Assembly (NCBI RefSeq): GCF_022458985.1 | Contig: NC_061779.1 | Span: forward strand, 14,243,001 to 14,307,000 | Origin: Mugil cephalus | Taxonomy: Eukaryota > Chordata > Actinopteri > Mugiliformes > Mugilidae | DNA length: 64,000 bases | Direction of reading: 5' to 3' | Part shown: in pieces, positions 37,901-49,285 of the stretch | Layout of the letters: each line of letters opens with the position of its first letter | Numbering within the stretch: the stretch's first letter is position 1 | The notes under the pieces: model-generated | Told to the model about the DNA's origin: nothing | The model's database searches: none | What the model saw: the letters and a program-made list of their open reading frames with translations, nothing else | Position numbers and translations under genes: made by a program

Positions 37901-40900
37901 GAATATTGGTTACTTTTCTAGTCATCTCATGCAGTGCACACGAAAGCCCCCCCAAGCTTTTAGCGGTATTGTTTTATTAAATTAGGACGACATGAGTAAG
38001 GCTCACCGTTCACTAAAAAATACCCAAATGTGACTTGTTTACATCATTATTCAGTCACTGTTTCAGATTTTAACTATGAGGTGGAATATTGACTTGGTCT
38101 ATCTTAGTAGTTCAAACAAACAACAACAACAACAACCAAAAAAAAAAAAACAGCTTGACGTTTCCCCTCTCATCCAAGAAGCTTACTTAGCAAATATTAC
38201 TTGATATGACAACGAAGAAGCCTTTGAAAGCCTTTTACTTTGCTTTGCATTAAATACTTTAATATACCCTGACTTTGATGTGTGACAATTTTCACATCAA
38301 GGAGTATTTCTGACCACTGTGACATCTGCTATTTGGTAGAAAATTACCTTTTAACTTGTGCACCGAATACAGAACAAAACAAGCTAATTAAATGGCATGA
38401 GCACAAGGCTAAATGGAATGATACACAAACACCACAGAGTCAGATAAGGGGCAGTTTTCTTGTTCTTCCAATTCTGCAAATGGTGCGTGAATGAAGCATA
38501 ATTAGTGTCACAGAGCCATTAGCGTGAAGGTGGACTTGGCTTGTTAAAACCGTTTTAGATTCGCAAGCACAAAAAAAACTCGTTACACAACCTTGTAAAA
38601 TGAGCGCTACGTCACAGTTATGGGAGTGTGACGTCCAGACGCGAACGGCAGCAGGCAGCGGGGGGCTCTGCCCGCCGTTTGGACGTTGACCTGGGCTAAA
38701 GTCGCGGCTTCGGGTTTCAGCGGGATCTCGCTGAGGGATCTCGCCCCGCTGACCAGCCTCTGCTTCCTGTTTGCACTAATAAGACCCTGGGGGCTCGTTG
38801 GCTGAGCTCAGCACGACGGCACACTGGTGTGGAGCTAATCACCAGTGACCCACATGACACCGTAAACCTTATAGATCTGTCAGCGCGCTGCATTCTCAGA
38901 TTACACTCAGCAGCTCGCCAGTCATTTCAATTTTGTTTAATGCCCGTGATGGTGACAATGTAAGTCACATGATTCATTAGTGTTTTAGGCCTTAATCCTT
39001 AGCCAGTGTTCTGGCTAAGGATCTGGTCCAGTGACTGCGCTGCAGTCTTGTTTCCTGCTAAGATCACACCTGTTGAATCCTGCAAGGGAAGCGTGCCTCT
39101 TTTTTTCCCCCCCACACACAGTGAGTCCTCTGCTTGTGTTTCCTGTAGCTTCTGTTTCATTTGCGGGATAACACATCACTTGAGATTCAGTAGGTGTTTA
39201 TGTGGCACGTCACAGCGAAGCAGCCCTGTCTGCACCCATTAATAAGAAATGACTCATCGCTTCCCAAATTAAGTGGCTCATTCTGCGTCAGAAGGAAATA
39301 TTGTACTTTAATATACTCTATTAAATACACACTATGTAAAGTTGCTTCAGTTGTTTCCAGAACTGCTTGTGTGTGTGATTGTGCTTTCCTCAGGATTCGT
39401 GCTCACGAAAAGCCCCACAACACGACATAGGTTATTATGCAAAATGATTGTGCTCACTTCCTCTCTCCACACTGTTTGCATGGAGATTAGCATTCCACCA
39501 ATAATCGCAATAAAACCGTCTCATGTAATCAGCGTTCGTTTCAAACAATAGTAACGCTGCTGTAAAGCCACAGTAAAGGCTTGATGCCATCATTTCTCTG
39601 GCTGGAATTAAAAAAAAAAAGTTTGCTGACGTGGGGTGTGCATCAGATGACGTTACCAGATTCCAGTAAGGACAGGAACATGGAGGTAGCAAAACAACAA
39701 GTTGTTCAGCTCTTGGAAAGAAGAACGAAGCCGTAACCGATGTGGGCTGTGGCGATGAAAATGGATTCATCTCTTCTGACATGTCTCCAGCACATTGGGA
39801 AAAAAAATAAAAAAAAATAAAATAAAATAAAAAAAAATATATTTATACACATATACATATACACACACATATATATATATTCTTTTCTGGCACATGTATA
39901 TCTTATCAGATCATGTTAGCGTCCACGTGAACAGTTGGAATCTCTGATCACAATCATTTAACTTAAGGTTCAAGTGATATTGTCCATGTAAATGCTGAAA
40001 CTGTGAAGGTGTACTCCAGGACAGAGTTGAGGTACATGTGCTTTCAAAAAGATGAATGGAAACTGACAAAATCTAAGAAAAGCTTATCTCTGCAAAACTA
40101 CAACACAGCGTTAGCCTAATAGCATAACCGCCTAAGTCATTTGTTGACTTACAATATTAATAAAATACCAATGTGGATACTAAAAACTGTGTTTTTTCTT
40201 GTTTTCCTGAAAACGTTCAAATATGACTGAGGCGATTATGCTATCAGGCTAACGATAACACACTGGTGAATAATTAAATGGAGTGAGAAAACTAAATGTA
40301 AAAATGCTGTTCTCTTCTAAATTTTACTTTGCCATTAATGATTTCAGAGCTCCATACATTTCAGAGGAAATGTTTGACTTTACTAGTTAGTAGTTAGTAA
40401 CATTGTAGTGGATTGGTCAACTACTGGACTCTGACTCTACTTCACTAGCAATAATATTATATATAATGGTATAATAATCAAAGGGATCAATTAATCTGCA
40501 TGGAGTACTTTTATTTTTAATTCTTTTCTACCTTTTGCTGATAATATTTACATACTTTTTTAAATTCTAGTTGTAGTGCACACTTCTTATGGTGTTTTAT
40601 TACCTGACAAGCCCACACTTGCTATTCCGCTGCGTCCGTTCCAATGAACGTTTCATCATTTTTAAGGCTTTCAGTCTTTTATTCGCTGAGTTCAACGCTG
40701 CTCGTTTTTGCAGCAGCGGGCTCACAGGTGAATTTCGCAGGAGCACATTTGCTCCGGAGCCAGACTCTCATGGGTCAGAGTGTGCAGGACACTGTGTGTG
40801 TTATTGTTATGCGCTGCATACTGTTGCGTAATAGCCAGACTGGAATATTGTGTAATGTTTCCAGATAAGAGCTGAGAAAAGTATGTAAACAGCCGCAGCG

Positions 40901-41673
40901 TGTTCATATGCTGCAACAACCGAGCAGTGAATCATTTGCGGAGGGTGTCAAATTCTAAGTATACCAGAAAAATGCATTGCATTCGCACATTTTAGAGCGA
41001 CTAACGGTACCGAATGCAACACAAGTTCTTCGGAAATGAATCTGTTGCCCTGTGACGCCTGTTACAAAACTGCAGCGAACACATGGCTGGTATGCAGAAA
41101 TGAGTCGCTGGGATTGAGCCATCAAAAGTAGCAGAGAAAAGACCTGCAGCTACTTATTTATTTAGCATGATAACGCCTATGAATGCCGCTTCCTCCACTT
41201 CTTCCGGCCCGTGAGGGCAGGGATCCCGCTCAGGTTTCCGAGGCCTCGGCCCAGCAGCCGGTTTCACACTCCTGTGACAGCGGACGAGGTCTCCAGGGAG
41301 GAGAGGTGAAAGGGTAATCTGATCCCACCTGCTGACACAGCCTCACAGTAACTAGGGATACAGCTAATTCTGTTAGACAAACATAAATTGTGTCACTGAC
41401 ACAAGCAGCTTGAATAATTCATGACGTGACACAGCTCCCAGAACTATCACTTTGCAGAACGCAGCGACGGGGGGGTGGGAGTCTGAGGGAAGCTTCACTT
41501 CCTTCGTTATCACTTGGTTTCAGATATTTGTTTCATCAAGTTGAGAGTCCTTTTGTGTTTATAGTTGTGTGTGATTTATTTATTTTTTTTTTAATTATTT
41601 TGTCATTTCTTGTTACAATAAGTCTGCATACATTTTAAAATGTAGTGTCTGTCCATTAGTTCCCTTTCTCTCA

Positions 41674-41716
<43 letters not shown>

Positions 41717-44700
41717 TTAGAATCAGCTGATAATGGAGCTTTGTGAGCCATTCGGTCACAGGAGCCAGATGATTGAAAACCAAATTAACTTTCCATCTGA
41801 GGGACTCTTGAGCACAGTGGAGCCATCGACGGCCAGGGGGGCTCCGGACCGGTTTCAAATTCTTGTCTGCTCAAATGAACCGCGTCCGCTCGGACGTCCT
41901 TAAAGGTTTTAAAGGCGCGTGAACTGTTGAATGCACCGAAACAGGATCCACACACACACACACGGGACAGCTGCCAGGAACTAAAACATATCAACCAAAA
42001 CCCTCAACACTGGCAACAACGGTTCGATGCTTTCTGTGGATTAAGTTTGATGAAATGCTTCAGAGAGCTGAAACTCCAGATGAAAATAGACACTGTGCTG
42101 AGGTATGATTCACAGCTATTCGTCTTCATTGGTAGTCAGATGTGTAATTGTGCTTTTCATTGGAACAGCGGGACCTTTAAGCATTTGATCATCATTTCAC
42201 ATGTTTAATGGATTCTTATTTTAAAATGCATCCTATGTGTTTCACATGATTAAATAATAATGTACACACTATACACTGATCAGGCATAACATTATGACCA
42301 CCTTCTAATATTGTGCAGGTTTCCCTTGAGCCTCCAGAACAGTTATGACTCATCAGAGAATTGACATGGGTCTTCTGATGGTGTCCTTAGGTGTCTGGTA
42401 ATGTTATTAGCAGGGACCTTTGGGTCCTATGGGATGAGGGGAGGGGTCTCTGTGGATCAGGATTGTACCAGAACATCCCACAGACACTTGATCAGTTTGG
42501 GATCTAGTGAATTTGGAGGCCAGGTCAACGCCTTGTGCAGTTTTACATGTTTTTTGAGTTGTTTCTGATCCGCTTTTTGCCATCAAGGAGTGTCATTGCT
42601 ACGGGGTGGGCTGCCTGGTCTGGTCTAGCTGGGTGGTCTAAGAATCATCCACATGAATGCCAAAAGGTCCAAACGTTTCCCACCAAAAACAATTGTTACA
42701 AGATGCATCAATGTTTATTTACTTCTCCTTTCAGTGGTTTTAATGTTATGGCTGATCGGCGTACACTGTCTCTTTCTGTATGTTATTTTTGCGCCTTGAT
42801 TATTTCATTGCTGTGAAAGCATTCGTTAGCGGCCGTGTTTACCAGTCCACTCATCTTTGTGATGTTTGTGTGTTGATTGTGTCCTTCGCCTCTGTATTCG
42901 TTTGCGGTTTTCAGCTTTGTTTCCATTTCCCTTGCAAACGAGATCAAGTTTTCTTGGACTTGAAAACGAAGCTGTCTTTCGTAGAAAATCAGGAGGGGGA
43001 GAAAAAACAAAAAACTCCAACATATTTGTATTTCCACTTTAAAGGGATAGTCGGTTTTCTTTGAAGTGGGCTTGTAGGAGCTACTTATTTATAGCCAGAG
43101 AGCTACCTACCTACAGCTGACGGTGGTCGGCACGGCGCCTGTTTGGAGAAGCAGACGCGAGCGCCAGAAGCCAAGCAGTGAACCGCTGTGGACGGGTTCA
43201 CAGCAGCAAAATATTATTGTCCACATCTAAAAACAAATGTAAATTAGTTTATATGTGTGCTGCATTTGCATTTAGAGGATTAGCACCGCTTTACCTTGTC
43301 TGTGTGTTTGTGTGTGATGACGGTTTCAGTCTGAACAAAGCCAGAGTCTTGGTAGAGTTTACACAGTGAAGGAGATGCAGGAGCAGCAGGAGAGACAGTT
43401 TTACAGAGCGGCAACTTTGATTGTCGTCTGGGAGCGGGCGATAGTATCAGTGCCGAGTTGATCAAAGTCAAATTTGTTGACCCTTAACCCCAGCACCGGT
43501 CCTCCTCTGTTGCGTAGCCAGTAAATAACATTAAACTCTTTTACTATGTGACCAAACAGCAGCAACATGACAACATGACAGTCTCGCCCCTGATAACTTG
43601 ATTGGATTGATGAATAATCTTGATGAGATTACACTGATTTTAGACGACAGTTCTACACAGAGTTCTCCTTTCACCCTGTGGTCGCGCTGCTCATGTCTTT
43701 TATGTCTGTTTGTTTATGCGCAGGGAGCCTGATATTCCGTCCTGGGCTCCGCTGCTCTACCAGCTGAGGCTGCTGGACATCAGAGAGAAACCAGACCCCT
43801 TAACCCTCCCCATCGCGGACCGCTTCCGCATCGGCAACCAGAAACGAGAGCGGGGAAACTTTCATTTCCAGAGGGAGGAATTTAGCATGGCTGCCAGAGC
43901 CTATTGTATGGCCCTGGATGTGCTAACCACACGCAGCAGAGGTAACACACATCAAAACTTGAATTTGCTCATGGAAAAAAAAAAGAAAAAAGGAAAAAAA
44001 GAAATTCCATACGCTAGGCCACACCAGCGCGGTTGATAAAAATGTAAATGCAACAGAAAATCACTCACGGGAAACATAAAACCTTCACGTTTCAACATCA
44101 GTTTCAGCTCAGCGTAACAGTTTAGTGCTCTCCTCCGCTCTTCCACGCTCTTCTAATCTCGATGCGGAGCCACGTCCATCTGAGCCCGACCGCCACGATA
44201 AATGTTTTTGCTTTATTCTTTGGCATAATCGAAGCTAATCAACTTTCTTGTTATTTCCACCTCCTTAATCACTTTAATCATTGACGGGGGCCGGGCAGAC
44301 CCGAGGGGGACGTCGGTGAAGAGAAAAACATGAACCGCCTCATAATGCATCAATGACGGCGGAACCTGTGAGTGAACTCTCCGTGGCACCGAGGAGAGGA
44401 GTTCATCAGGGCATCAATATCATGTAATTAGTGGATGAGGAGACGATCAGATAAAAGATAATAAAGCAGGAGATTCAGCAGCATGTTGAATCTCGTCGGG
44501 TCATTCTGGGGCCAACGGGGGCCAATCAGACGACGAATCATGTGAGACCATAAATCACTGTAACAAATTCATCAGGCGTGGCCGCACTCACCGAAGTATT
44601 AGACATGTAGCACTCAATTTTGGGCCAATTTTTTAGCGAGAATTATACAGTTAAATGTCTTGAAGGACGTAAATAAATGGGATTTGAGCAAAAGCGTCTC

Positions 44701-47700
44701 CGTGCGTTCACTGAGGTGGAGTCAAATGAAAACAGAAAGAAGGAAATACAATAGAAATGATGTAAAAGCTCAATATTTAGGTTTACATTTGAAGTAAGAA
44801 AAATACCAAACATTTCTACTCCAGTGCAGAGAGGGGACTCGCACACACACATACACACATTCCTACTGAAATACTAAGAGGGGAATTACACACACGCGTG
44901 GGCGCTTACGTGCATACCTGTTGTGTCTAGAAAAGCCAGCTTGCACTTTATAGGAAACAGAAAAACTATATAAATCCATCTGTGCATTTAGTTTCGTGGC
45001 ACCATCAGGACCATGAGTAACATTCCTTAATTCCTTCGTGCTAACAAGGGCTTATTGCTTGAGTCACTACATAAGGATCTAATGGTGAAACCGTACCACT
45101 GAAGCAGGGGTGGTGATAAAATATCCAGCTGAATAAAAAAACAGAACACAAACCAGCTTCATAATGACACCCTGTGGGAGTTCTTCTCCATCGAATACTC
45201 TATTTTAAAGACATTTTAGGTCTGTAAGATAAGTTAAACAATCTCTGTCAGACCTTTTTTTTTCCTTCTTTGGATTCACCGTGACCACATCCACATGTGA
45301 CGAGCCGTGTGTCTCTGGTCTGTGTGCAGACGGCAGCGATGGCGACGCAAAGGCAGAGGAGGAAGAGGTGCAGGACTACCGGGTGAAGTGTTTGAACAAC
45401 TTGGCAGCCGCGCAGCTCAAACTGGAGCAGTTCGACGAGGCGCTGCACACCAGCCGGGACGTTTTGACCCTCGAGCCGAACAACATGAAGGCCCTTTTCA
45501 GAGCGGGAAAGGTGAGGGCGCATTCTGGCACGTTAGGATTAGGATTCTGTTTAATTGTTTTTGAGGAAAACTATTACGTTGCTGTCCGTTATGTCTGTTT
45601 TGATTTATGGGTCCTGGAGCGTTATTCACACTGCTGGCTCTCTGAACTCTTTCAGCTCCTCTCAGACAAGGGTGAATATGAAGAGGCGATGGAGCTGCTA
45701 AAAAAGGCTTTGAAACTGGAGCCAGCCACCAAGGTGAGATTATGTGGGTGTGCAGATCCATGTCCTGACCGCTCACAGTGTGGGGACTTAGGTGTACACT
45801 CATACTTACCAAAGGGGGAGAAAGAGACGCACATATTCCTACTCAACCACTAAGTGAGGACCTACATCCACACAGTCTCAGTTTGTAAGTGAGTATGAAT
45901 GTGTATTGTTAGTCCCTGCTTTGTGGAATATATGCACATACATACATGCTAGACAACCTACCATATGTAAATATTGTACATGCATGAATGAATAATCAGG
46001 ACGCACAGTAAATGTATAGCGACATGCAGTCAGGAGAAGCTTCATCTTTACAGTCATAGTTATTTAATAACTTAGTTATACACTGCCTGGCCACAAAAAA
46101 AAAAAAAGGTAACCAGCTGGATTTAATTAAGCAAATAGGTACGATCCTCCTATTGGATAACTACTGCATGTGATTATCTTTCAGCTGGCAACAAGTTATT
46201 TAACCCCGACTGATGCAATGAGCAGCTTAGAACCATGTCGAAAGAACCATCCCAGGGAAAGATGTCAGTCTGTTTGAGAGAGGGGTCAAATCATGGTAGA
46301 CAGTAAACAGCAGAACTCAGGGCTATGTTTAGTAGTGAAAGTACGAGCATTTCCACATGTACACTGTGAAGGGAACTCAAGGGATTGGGACTGAACAGCT
46401 GTGCGGCCTTAAGAAAACCACTAATCATTAGTGAGGCTAACCAGAAAAAAAGGCTTTAATTTGCTAGACAGCATAAAGATTGGACTCTGGAAGGAGGTTG
46501 TGTGGTCTGATGAGTCCAGATTTACCCTGTTTCAGATTAATGAGGGCATCAGGGTAAGAAGAGAGGCAGATGAAGTGATGCACCCATCGTGCCTAGTGTC
46601 TGTTGTACAATCCTGTGGGATCAGTGCTATGATCTGTGTTTGCTGCAGTTGCTCAGGTCCAGGTTCATCAACGTTACGTCCAAAGAATGAGGTCAGCTGA
46701 ATATACTGAATAACCAGTGTTATTCCATCAATGGAGCTTTTCTTCCTTGATGTCACAGGCATATTGCAAGATGACGATGTCAGGATTCATCGGGTTAAAA
46801 TAGTGAAAGAGCGGTTCAGGGAGCAGGTGACATGATTTTCACACACCACAGAATCCAGACTCTGACCCCACCGAGAAACTTCAAGATCTTCAAGACAAGA
46901 TCTTGGTGGAAAATGAACGCAACACTGGCTGGAAATAAATCTTGTGACACTGCAGAAGCTTCTTATTGAAACAATGCCACAGTGAACGCTGCTGTAATCA
47001 AAGCTAAAGGCGGTCCGACGACTTTTTTTTTTTTTTTTTTTTGCCCACGCAGTGAATGCAACATTGAAACAAGACTGAATGGCAACAGCTGTAGTAGCAG
47101 CTCCCTGAGGCTGTACTCAGGGTGGAGCTAAACATTAACCCCTTGATGAAGGTGCAGCGTTTGTCACGTACAGGTACAAGTACAACAAAGTACAGGCGGT
47201 GCTGCTGGTGGCGCCAGCGAACGTTTTTATTCGGTTATTAGAACAGATATCTTGAAAGGGGACGTAAATATACTAATCTAGTAAATGTAATGCCGGCAAA
47301 GTCAAGCGCATTCATTCTTTGTTGACTGTACAAATGTTTCTTGGCACTTCATGACATTATGTGACCTAAATTTTGATTTTGCACACGTTACAGTGATGGT
47401 TGTAATGATCTTAATAAAAATCTCAGCAGCGTATTCATTTGCCTCCCAGTCCATGGTGGTTCATTAAAAGTGATTGATCTATGGTTTACAATCCTTATAA
47501 AGCATTAGCTATTGTGTGTTACTTTTTTTCTTATTCCAAATTTTAGATATATGACACAAGGCTGACGAAATCCCTGTAAACTCCTTCTGTCGTCTATGGC
47601 TTGTTCGGTCTTGTTTGAATAGTATCTTCTCAATCCTCTGCAGATGAGGGCACACATCAGCCTTCTGGCAGCAACAATACAAAGTAGAACAAAAAAACAA

Positions 47701-48527
47701 CAAACAAACTCAAGAGTTTCAAAGATTTGAATCCTAAAGTGTGCCCTATAAGGCACACTGCCACCATCCCATCACAAATATGTCTGGTCTGGGCTTGAGA
47801 AAACAAAAATGTCTGTGATTTGGTAATTACACCCTTGTGTCCTCCGGGATAAATAAAATACTTTTGATAAACCTGATTTAGCTGCGCTGTGAGAAACTTA
47901 TTGTACTGCAGTCTGCAGATAGTCACAAAAAAAAAAATAATTTTGGTTAACCAAAAACCAAACTGTAAAAGTAAAATCTGCAAAGAAGACTTTATTATGA
48001 CTCAGCTACTGACTTCAGTCATCAAGCTCTACTCTGTGTTTCAGACCTCTGCTCTCACCTGCTGGACGTATTTAAAACTGCAGCTTCACCCAATACATCC
48101 AAATGAGATTTTTTTTTAGACACCAAATCTATAGTCTAATCACGTCTTAGAAATCTTGTTCTTTCTTTTCTATAGGCGATCCATGTTGAGTTATCTAAAC
48201 TCGTCAAGCGGCAATCAGGAGGCAGAGACACCCAAGAGTGGAAAGCCAAGCCAGCAGAGATGCTTGGAGAGAATATTGCACCTTTCCTTATTCCATCTAA
48301 GAAGAAGTCATATGTAAGTTGAGACATAAATACAGAACTCCAGTAGCTTTCATGATTACCAACTAACTCGATTTTCACTTCTTGATTTCTTCTTCTTCTT
48401 CTTCTTCTTCTTCTTCTTCTTCTTCCATTGTATCTTTTAGGGAATTTCCTGGAAATTCATACTCGGAGCTTTGGTGGTGGCCTTGGGCAGCTTAGCGACG
48501 TCTGTGGTTCTGACTGCGAGAAACTGA
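21423..48527 (+). CDS. fkbp16: FKBP8-family tail-anchored immunophilin with TPRs (fkbp16-like), complete, eight coding exons
   Basis: Exons are 21423-21891, 22124-22293, 22843-22931, 43724-43941, 45330-45511, 45656-45733, 48176-48313 and 48441-48527. They sum to 1431 bases, or 476 residues plus stop, with all phases consistent. Order: acidic N-terminus (1-150), [17 protein letters not shown] leading into an FKBP fold (about 157-258), TPR helices (about 270-405) with [17 protein letters not shown] and [11 protein letters not shown], a linker, and a C-terminal hydrophobic anchor (about 454-474) ending ARN, as FKBP8 does. Known of FKBP8: it sits in mitochondrial/ER membranes, binds HSP90 and BCL2 proteins, and acts in mitophagy. 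The FKBP domain here has ALEE where FKBP12 has GWEE, so it lacks the active-site Trp and is probably a weak or inactive isomerase. Divergence from FKBP8 and the ell2/rasef context favour fkbp16; fkbp8 is the alternative. A 20.8 kb intron 3 splits the FKBP domain. Confidence 0.88.
22124..22293 (+). CDS. fkbp16: fkbp16-like coding exon 2 (aa 157-213)
   Basis: The acceptor is CTCATGCAG and the donor GTGGAA. The exon encodes [56 protein letters not shown]. It is the first half of the FKBP domain and matches GLLRKKTL and LVFTLGDCDVIQ of human FKBP8. Confidence 0.92.
22843..22931 (+). CDS. fkbp16: fkbp16-like coding exon 3 (aa 214-242)
   Basis: The exon encodes [20 protein letters not shown] then SQYAYGLLG, corresponding to the MxxGExAxxxxxxxYxYG core of FKBP domains. 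The Tyr of AYG is kept. The acceptor is CTTGTAG and the donor GTAAGG, leaving phase 2. Confidence 0.92.
30619..30694. repeat. Long (CA)n microsatellite
   Basis: A perfect CA run of about 38 units, the longest dinucleotide array in the window. Confidence 0.98.
31952..31992. repeat. (GT)n microsatellite
   Basis: A GT run followed by an imperfect GC/GT tail to about 32011. Confidence 0.97.
32115..32140. repeat. (CA)n microsatellite
   Basis: A short CA run 120 bases after the GT run at 31952. The two are complementary and could pair in single-stranded DNA or RNA. Confidence 0.95.
35440..35549 (-). mobile_element. Internal fragment of the Tc1-like MITE, reversed
   Basis: Reverse-complemented, this contains GGTTGAGGGGAG and GAGTTTGGGATCTAGGGAAT, matching the interiors of the complete copies at 18583 and 42274. 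With the fragment at 36256-36326 it appears to be one minus-oriented element broken by about 700 bases. Confidence 0.65.
36256..36326 (-). mobile_element. Terminal fragment of the Tc1-like MITE, reversed
   Basis: On the minus strand it reads CACCGATCAGGCAAAAGATT then ATGACCACC and a short continuation up to the CCAAAACAG region of the family. It is in the same orientation as the internal fragment at 35440. Confidence 0.7.
41676..41714. repeat. (CA)n microsatellite
   Basis: A perfect CA run in fkbp16-like intron 3. Confidence 0.97.
42274..42761 (+). mobile_element. Complete Tc1/mariner-type MITE (copy 2)
   Basis: The 488-base element begins CACTGATCAGGCATAACATT and ends TTATGGCTGATCGGCG, an inverted match, with TA at 42272-42273 and 42762-42763. 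The interior shares long stretches with copy 1. It has no transposase. It lies in intron 3, about 1 kb before exon 4. Confidence 0.85.
43038..43470. repeat. Fish-type interspersed repeat (family not named)
   Basis: The stretch AAAGGGATAGTCGGTTTTCT, then TTGAAGTGGG, TACCTACAGCTGACGGT, CGGCACGGCGCCTGTTTGGA and GAAGCAGAC looks like a repeat I recognise as common in percomorph genomes. The right boundary is estimated. It ends about 250 bases before exon 4. Confidence 0.55.
43724..43941 (+). CDS. fkbp16: fkbp16-like coding exon 4 (aa 243-315)
   Basis: The acceptor is TTATGCGCAG and the donor GTAACA. The exon encodes [20 protein letters not shown], closing the FKBP fold, then [20 protein letters not shown] and [20 protein letters not shown], the first TPR. 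Human FKBP8 has ANRKRECGNAHYQRADF at the same place. Confidence 0.93.
43942..45329. other. fkbp16-like intron 4, non-coding
   Basis: AT-rich sequence with an A-rich tract just after the donor (43975-44003). No exon or recognised repeat. Confidence 0.6.
45330..45511 (+). CDS. fkbp16: fkbp16-like coding exon 5 (aa 316-376)
   Basis: The acceptor is GTGTGCAG and the donor GTGAGG. The exon encodes an acidic insert, then [40 protein letters not shown] and FRAGK, the second TPR and the start of the third. It matches [20 protein letters not shown] of FKBP8 closely. Confidence 0.95.
45656..45733 (+). CDS. fkbp16: fkbp16-like coding exon 6 (aa 377-402)
   Basis: The acceptor is CTTTCAG and the donor GTGAGA. 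The exon encodes [20 protein letters not shown] then LEPATK, the rest of the third TPR. Phase 0 on both sides. Confidence 0.93.
45734..48175. other. fkbp16-like intron 6 (2.4 kb)
   Basis: The middle is the Tc1-like remnant (46081-47054). The rest is AT-rich unique sequence, and its last 180 bases are the start of the duplicated segment described at 47990. Confidence 0.65.
46081..47054 (+). mobile_element. Degenerate Tc1-like transposon with transposase remnant
   Basis: The 974-base element starts CACTGCCTGGCCACAAAA and ends TTGCCCACGCAGTG, imperfect inverted ends, with TA before and a mutated AA after. Inside are transposase-like pieces in broken frames, best seen as [12 protein letters not shown] (46497-46532), the DDE region of Tc1 transposases, and near the end a stretch corresponding to [19 protein letters not shown] C-terminal sequence. 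Frameshifts and stops make it inactive. It lies in fkbp16-like intron 6 in the sense orientation. Confidence 0.85.
48176..48313 (+). CDS. fkbp16: fkbp16-like coding exon 7 (aa 403-448)
   Basis: The acceptor is TTTCTATAG and the donor GTAAGT. The exon encodes [40 protein letters not shown] and SKKKSY. It matches [20 protein letters not shown] of FKBP8, the last TPR-side helix, and then the linker to the anchor. Confidence 0.93.
48388..48425. repeat. (CTT)n microsatellite at a 3' splice region
   Basis: About 12 TTC/CTT units lie 15 bases before the exon 8 acceptor, inside the 127-base intron 7. They probably form part of its pyrimidine tract. Confidence 0.93.
48441..48527 (+). CDS. fkbp16: fkbp16-like coding exon 8 (aa 449-476) and stop
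   Basis: The acceptor is ATCTTTTAG. The exon encodes [20 protein letters not shown] then SVVLTARN and TGA. The hydrophobic stretch with a short polar tail is a tail anchor, as in FKBP8 (VALGGVALSVVIAARN). Confidence 0.95.
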   Translation, partial: GISWKFILGALVVALGSLATSVVLTARN

Positions 48528-48920
48528 AATCATCTGCAGGAAGCACTTAAAACACTGACATAATCTGTGAAGGCAGTACAGCAGCACTGAAACCAGAACC
48601 TTTATTCAAAATGTGTTCCCTGTAGTACATACTGTAAAGTGACTGGTAGAAATCTAGCAAATATACAACAGCAGCAAAGATTTCTGATAACTGATAAGAC
48701 AGAAGTAACGGTCATCTTTCCAGTTCAGGCTGTTTTATCTGGAAAAGCAATTACACTTATTTTGGAAGATATTCTGTTGTCACAGGTGCTCAACAAAAAC
48801 AAAAAATCAAACTTTTGTAAAGACCTACCCAGTTGGAAACGGTTATTTTAGTAAGTGTATAAAACATTGCACATCAACAAGTAAAAACTGCAACGTAATA
48901 TCGCTTACACTGACGCTTTA

Positions 48921-48926
48921 AATAAA
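48921..48926 (+). terminator. Candidate poly(A) signal of the fkbp16-like gene
   Basis: AATAAA lies about 390 bases after the stop. A second AATAAA lies at 49039-49044. Which one is used cannot be told from sequence alone. Confidence 0.45.
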
Positions 48927-49285
48927 TATTTAAAAAATGTCTGTTGTCTTTTTCCTTTGGTTTTTCAAGCAAACAATATCTTGGTACAAGATCAAATGGA
49001 GGAAAGAGTGTGTTTATATTTTTACGCCTGGCGATATCAATAAATCTTAAAACTGAATGTTTCTTGTTTAAAATTGTCAAATACTGCACATAAAAAATGT
49101 AAACTATAACCCTGATTATACTACATGCATTTATACAGCTACAACATTCACCAGTTTTATCAGAGAATTAACTTTTATAAAACCATATTCTAAGGTTCAA
49201 GAGTGAAATCCTTCAACATTAAAACGTGCAAGAAAAATGCTGTTCTTCATTACTAAATAAAAATGTGTCCTTAATTGCTCCATCT

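Larger units (their letters stand above)
22932..43723. other. fkbp16-like intron 3 (20.8 kb): non-coding with repeats
   Basis: This single intron is three quarters of the gene's length. It contains CA/GT microsatellites (30619, 31952, 32115, 41676), A/T-rich tracts (39800-39880), two fragments of a MITE (35440, 36256), a complete MITE (42274) and a fish-type interspersed repeat (43038). No nested gene with a recognisable protein family, tRNA or other structured RNA was found. The longest ORFs here (about 110-130 codons) are compositionally non-coding. Confidence 0.7.

Noticed and set aside
46431..46700. Active transposase gene
   Set aside because: Only a fragment around WSDESRF is open; flanking transposase sequence is frameshifted and interrupted, so it is a dead copy.
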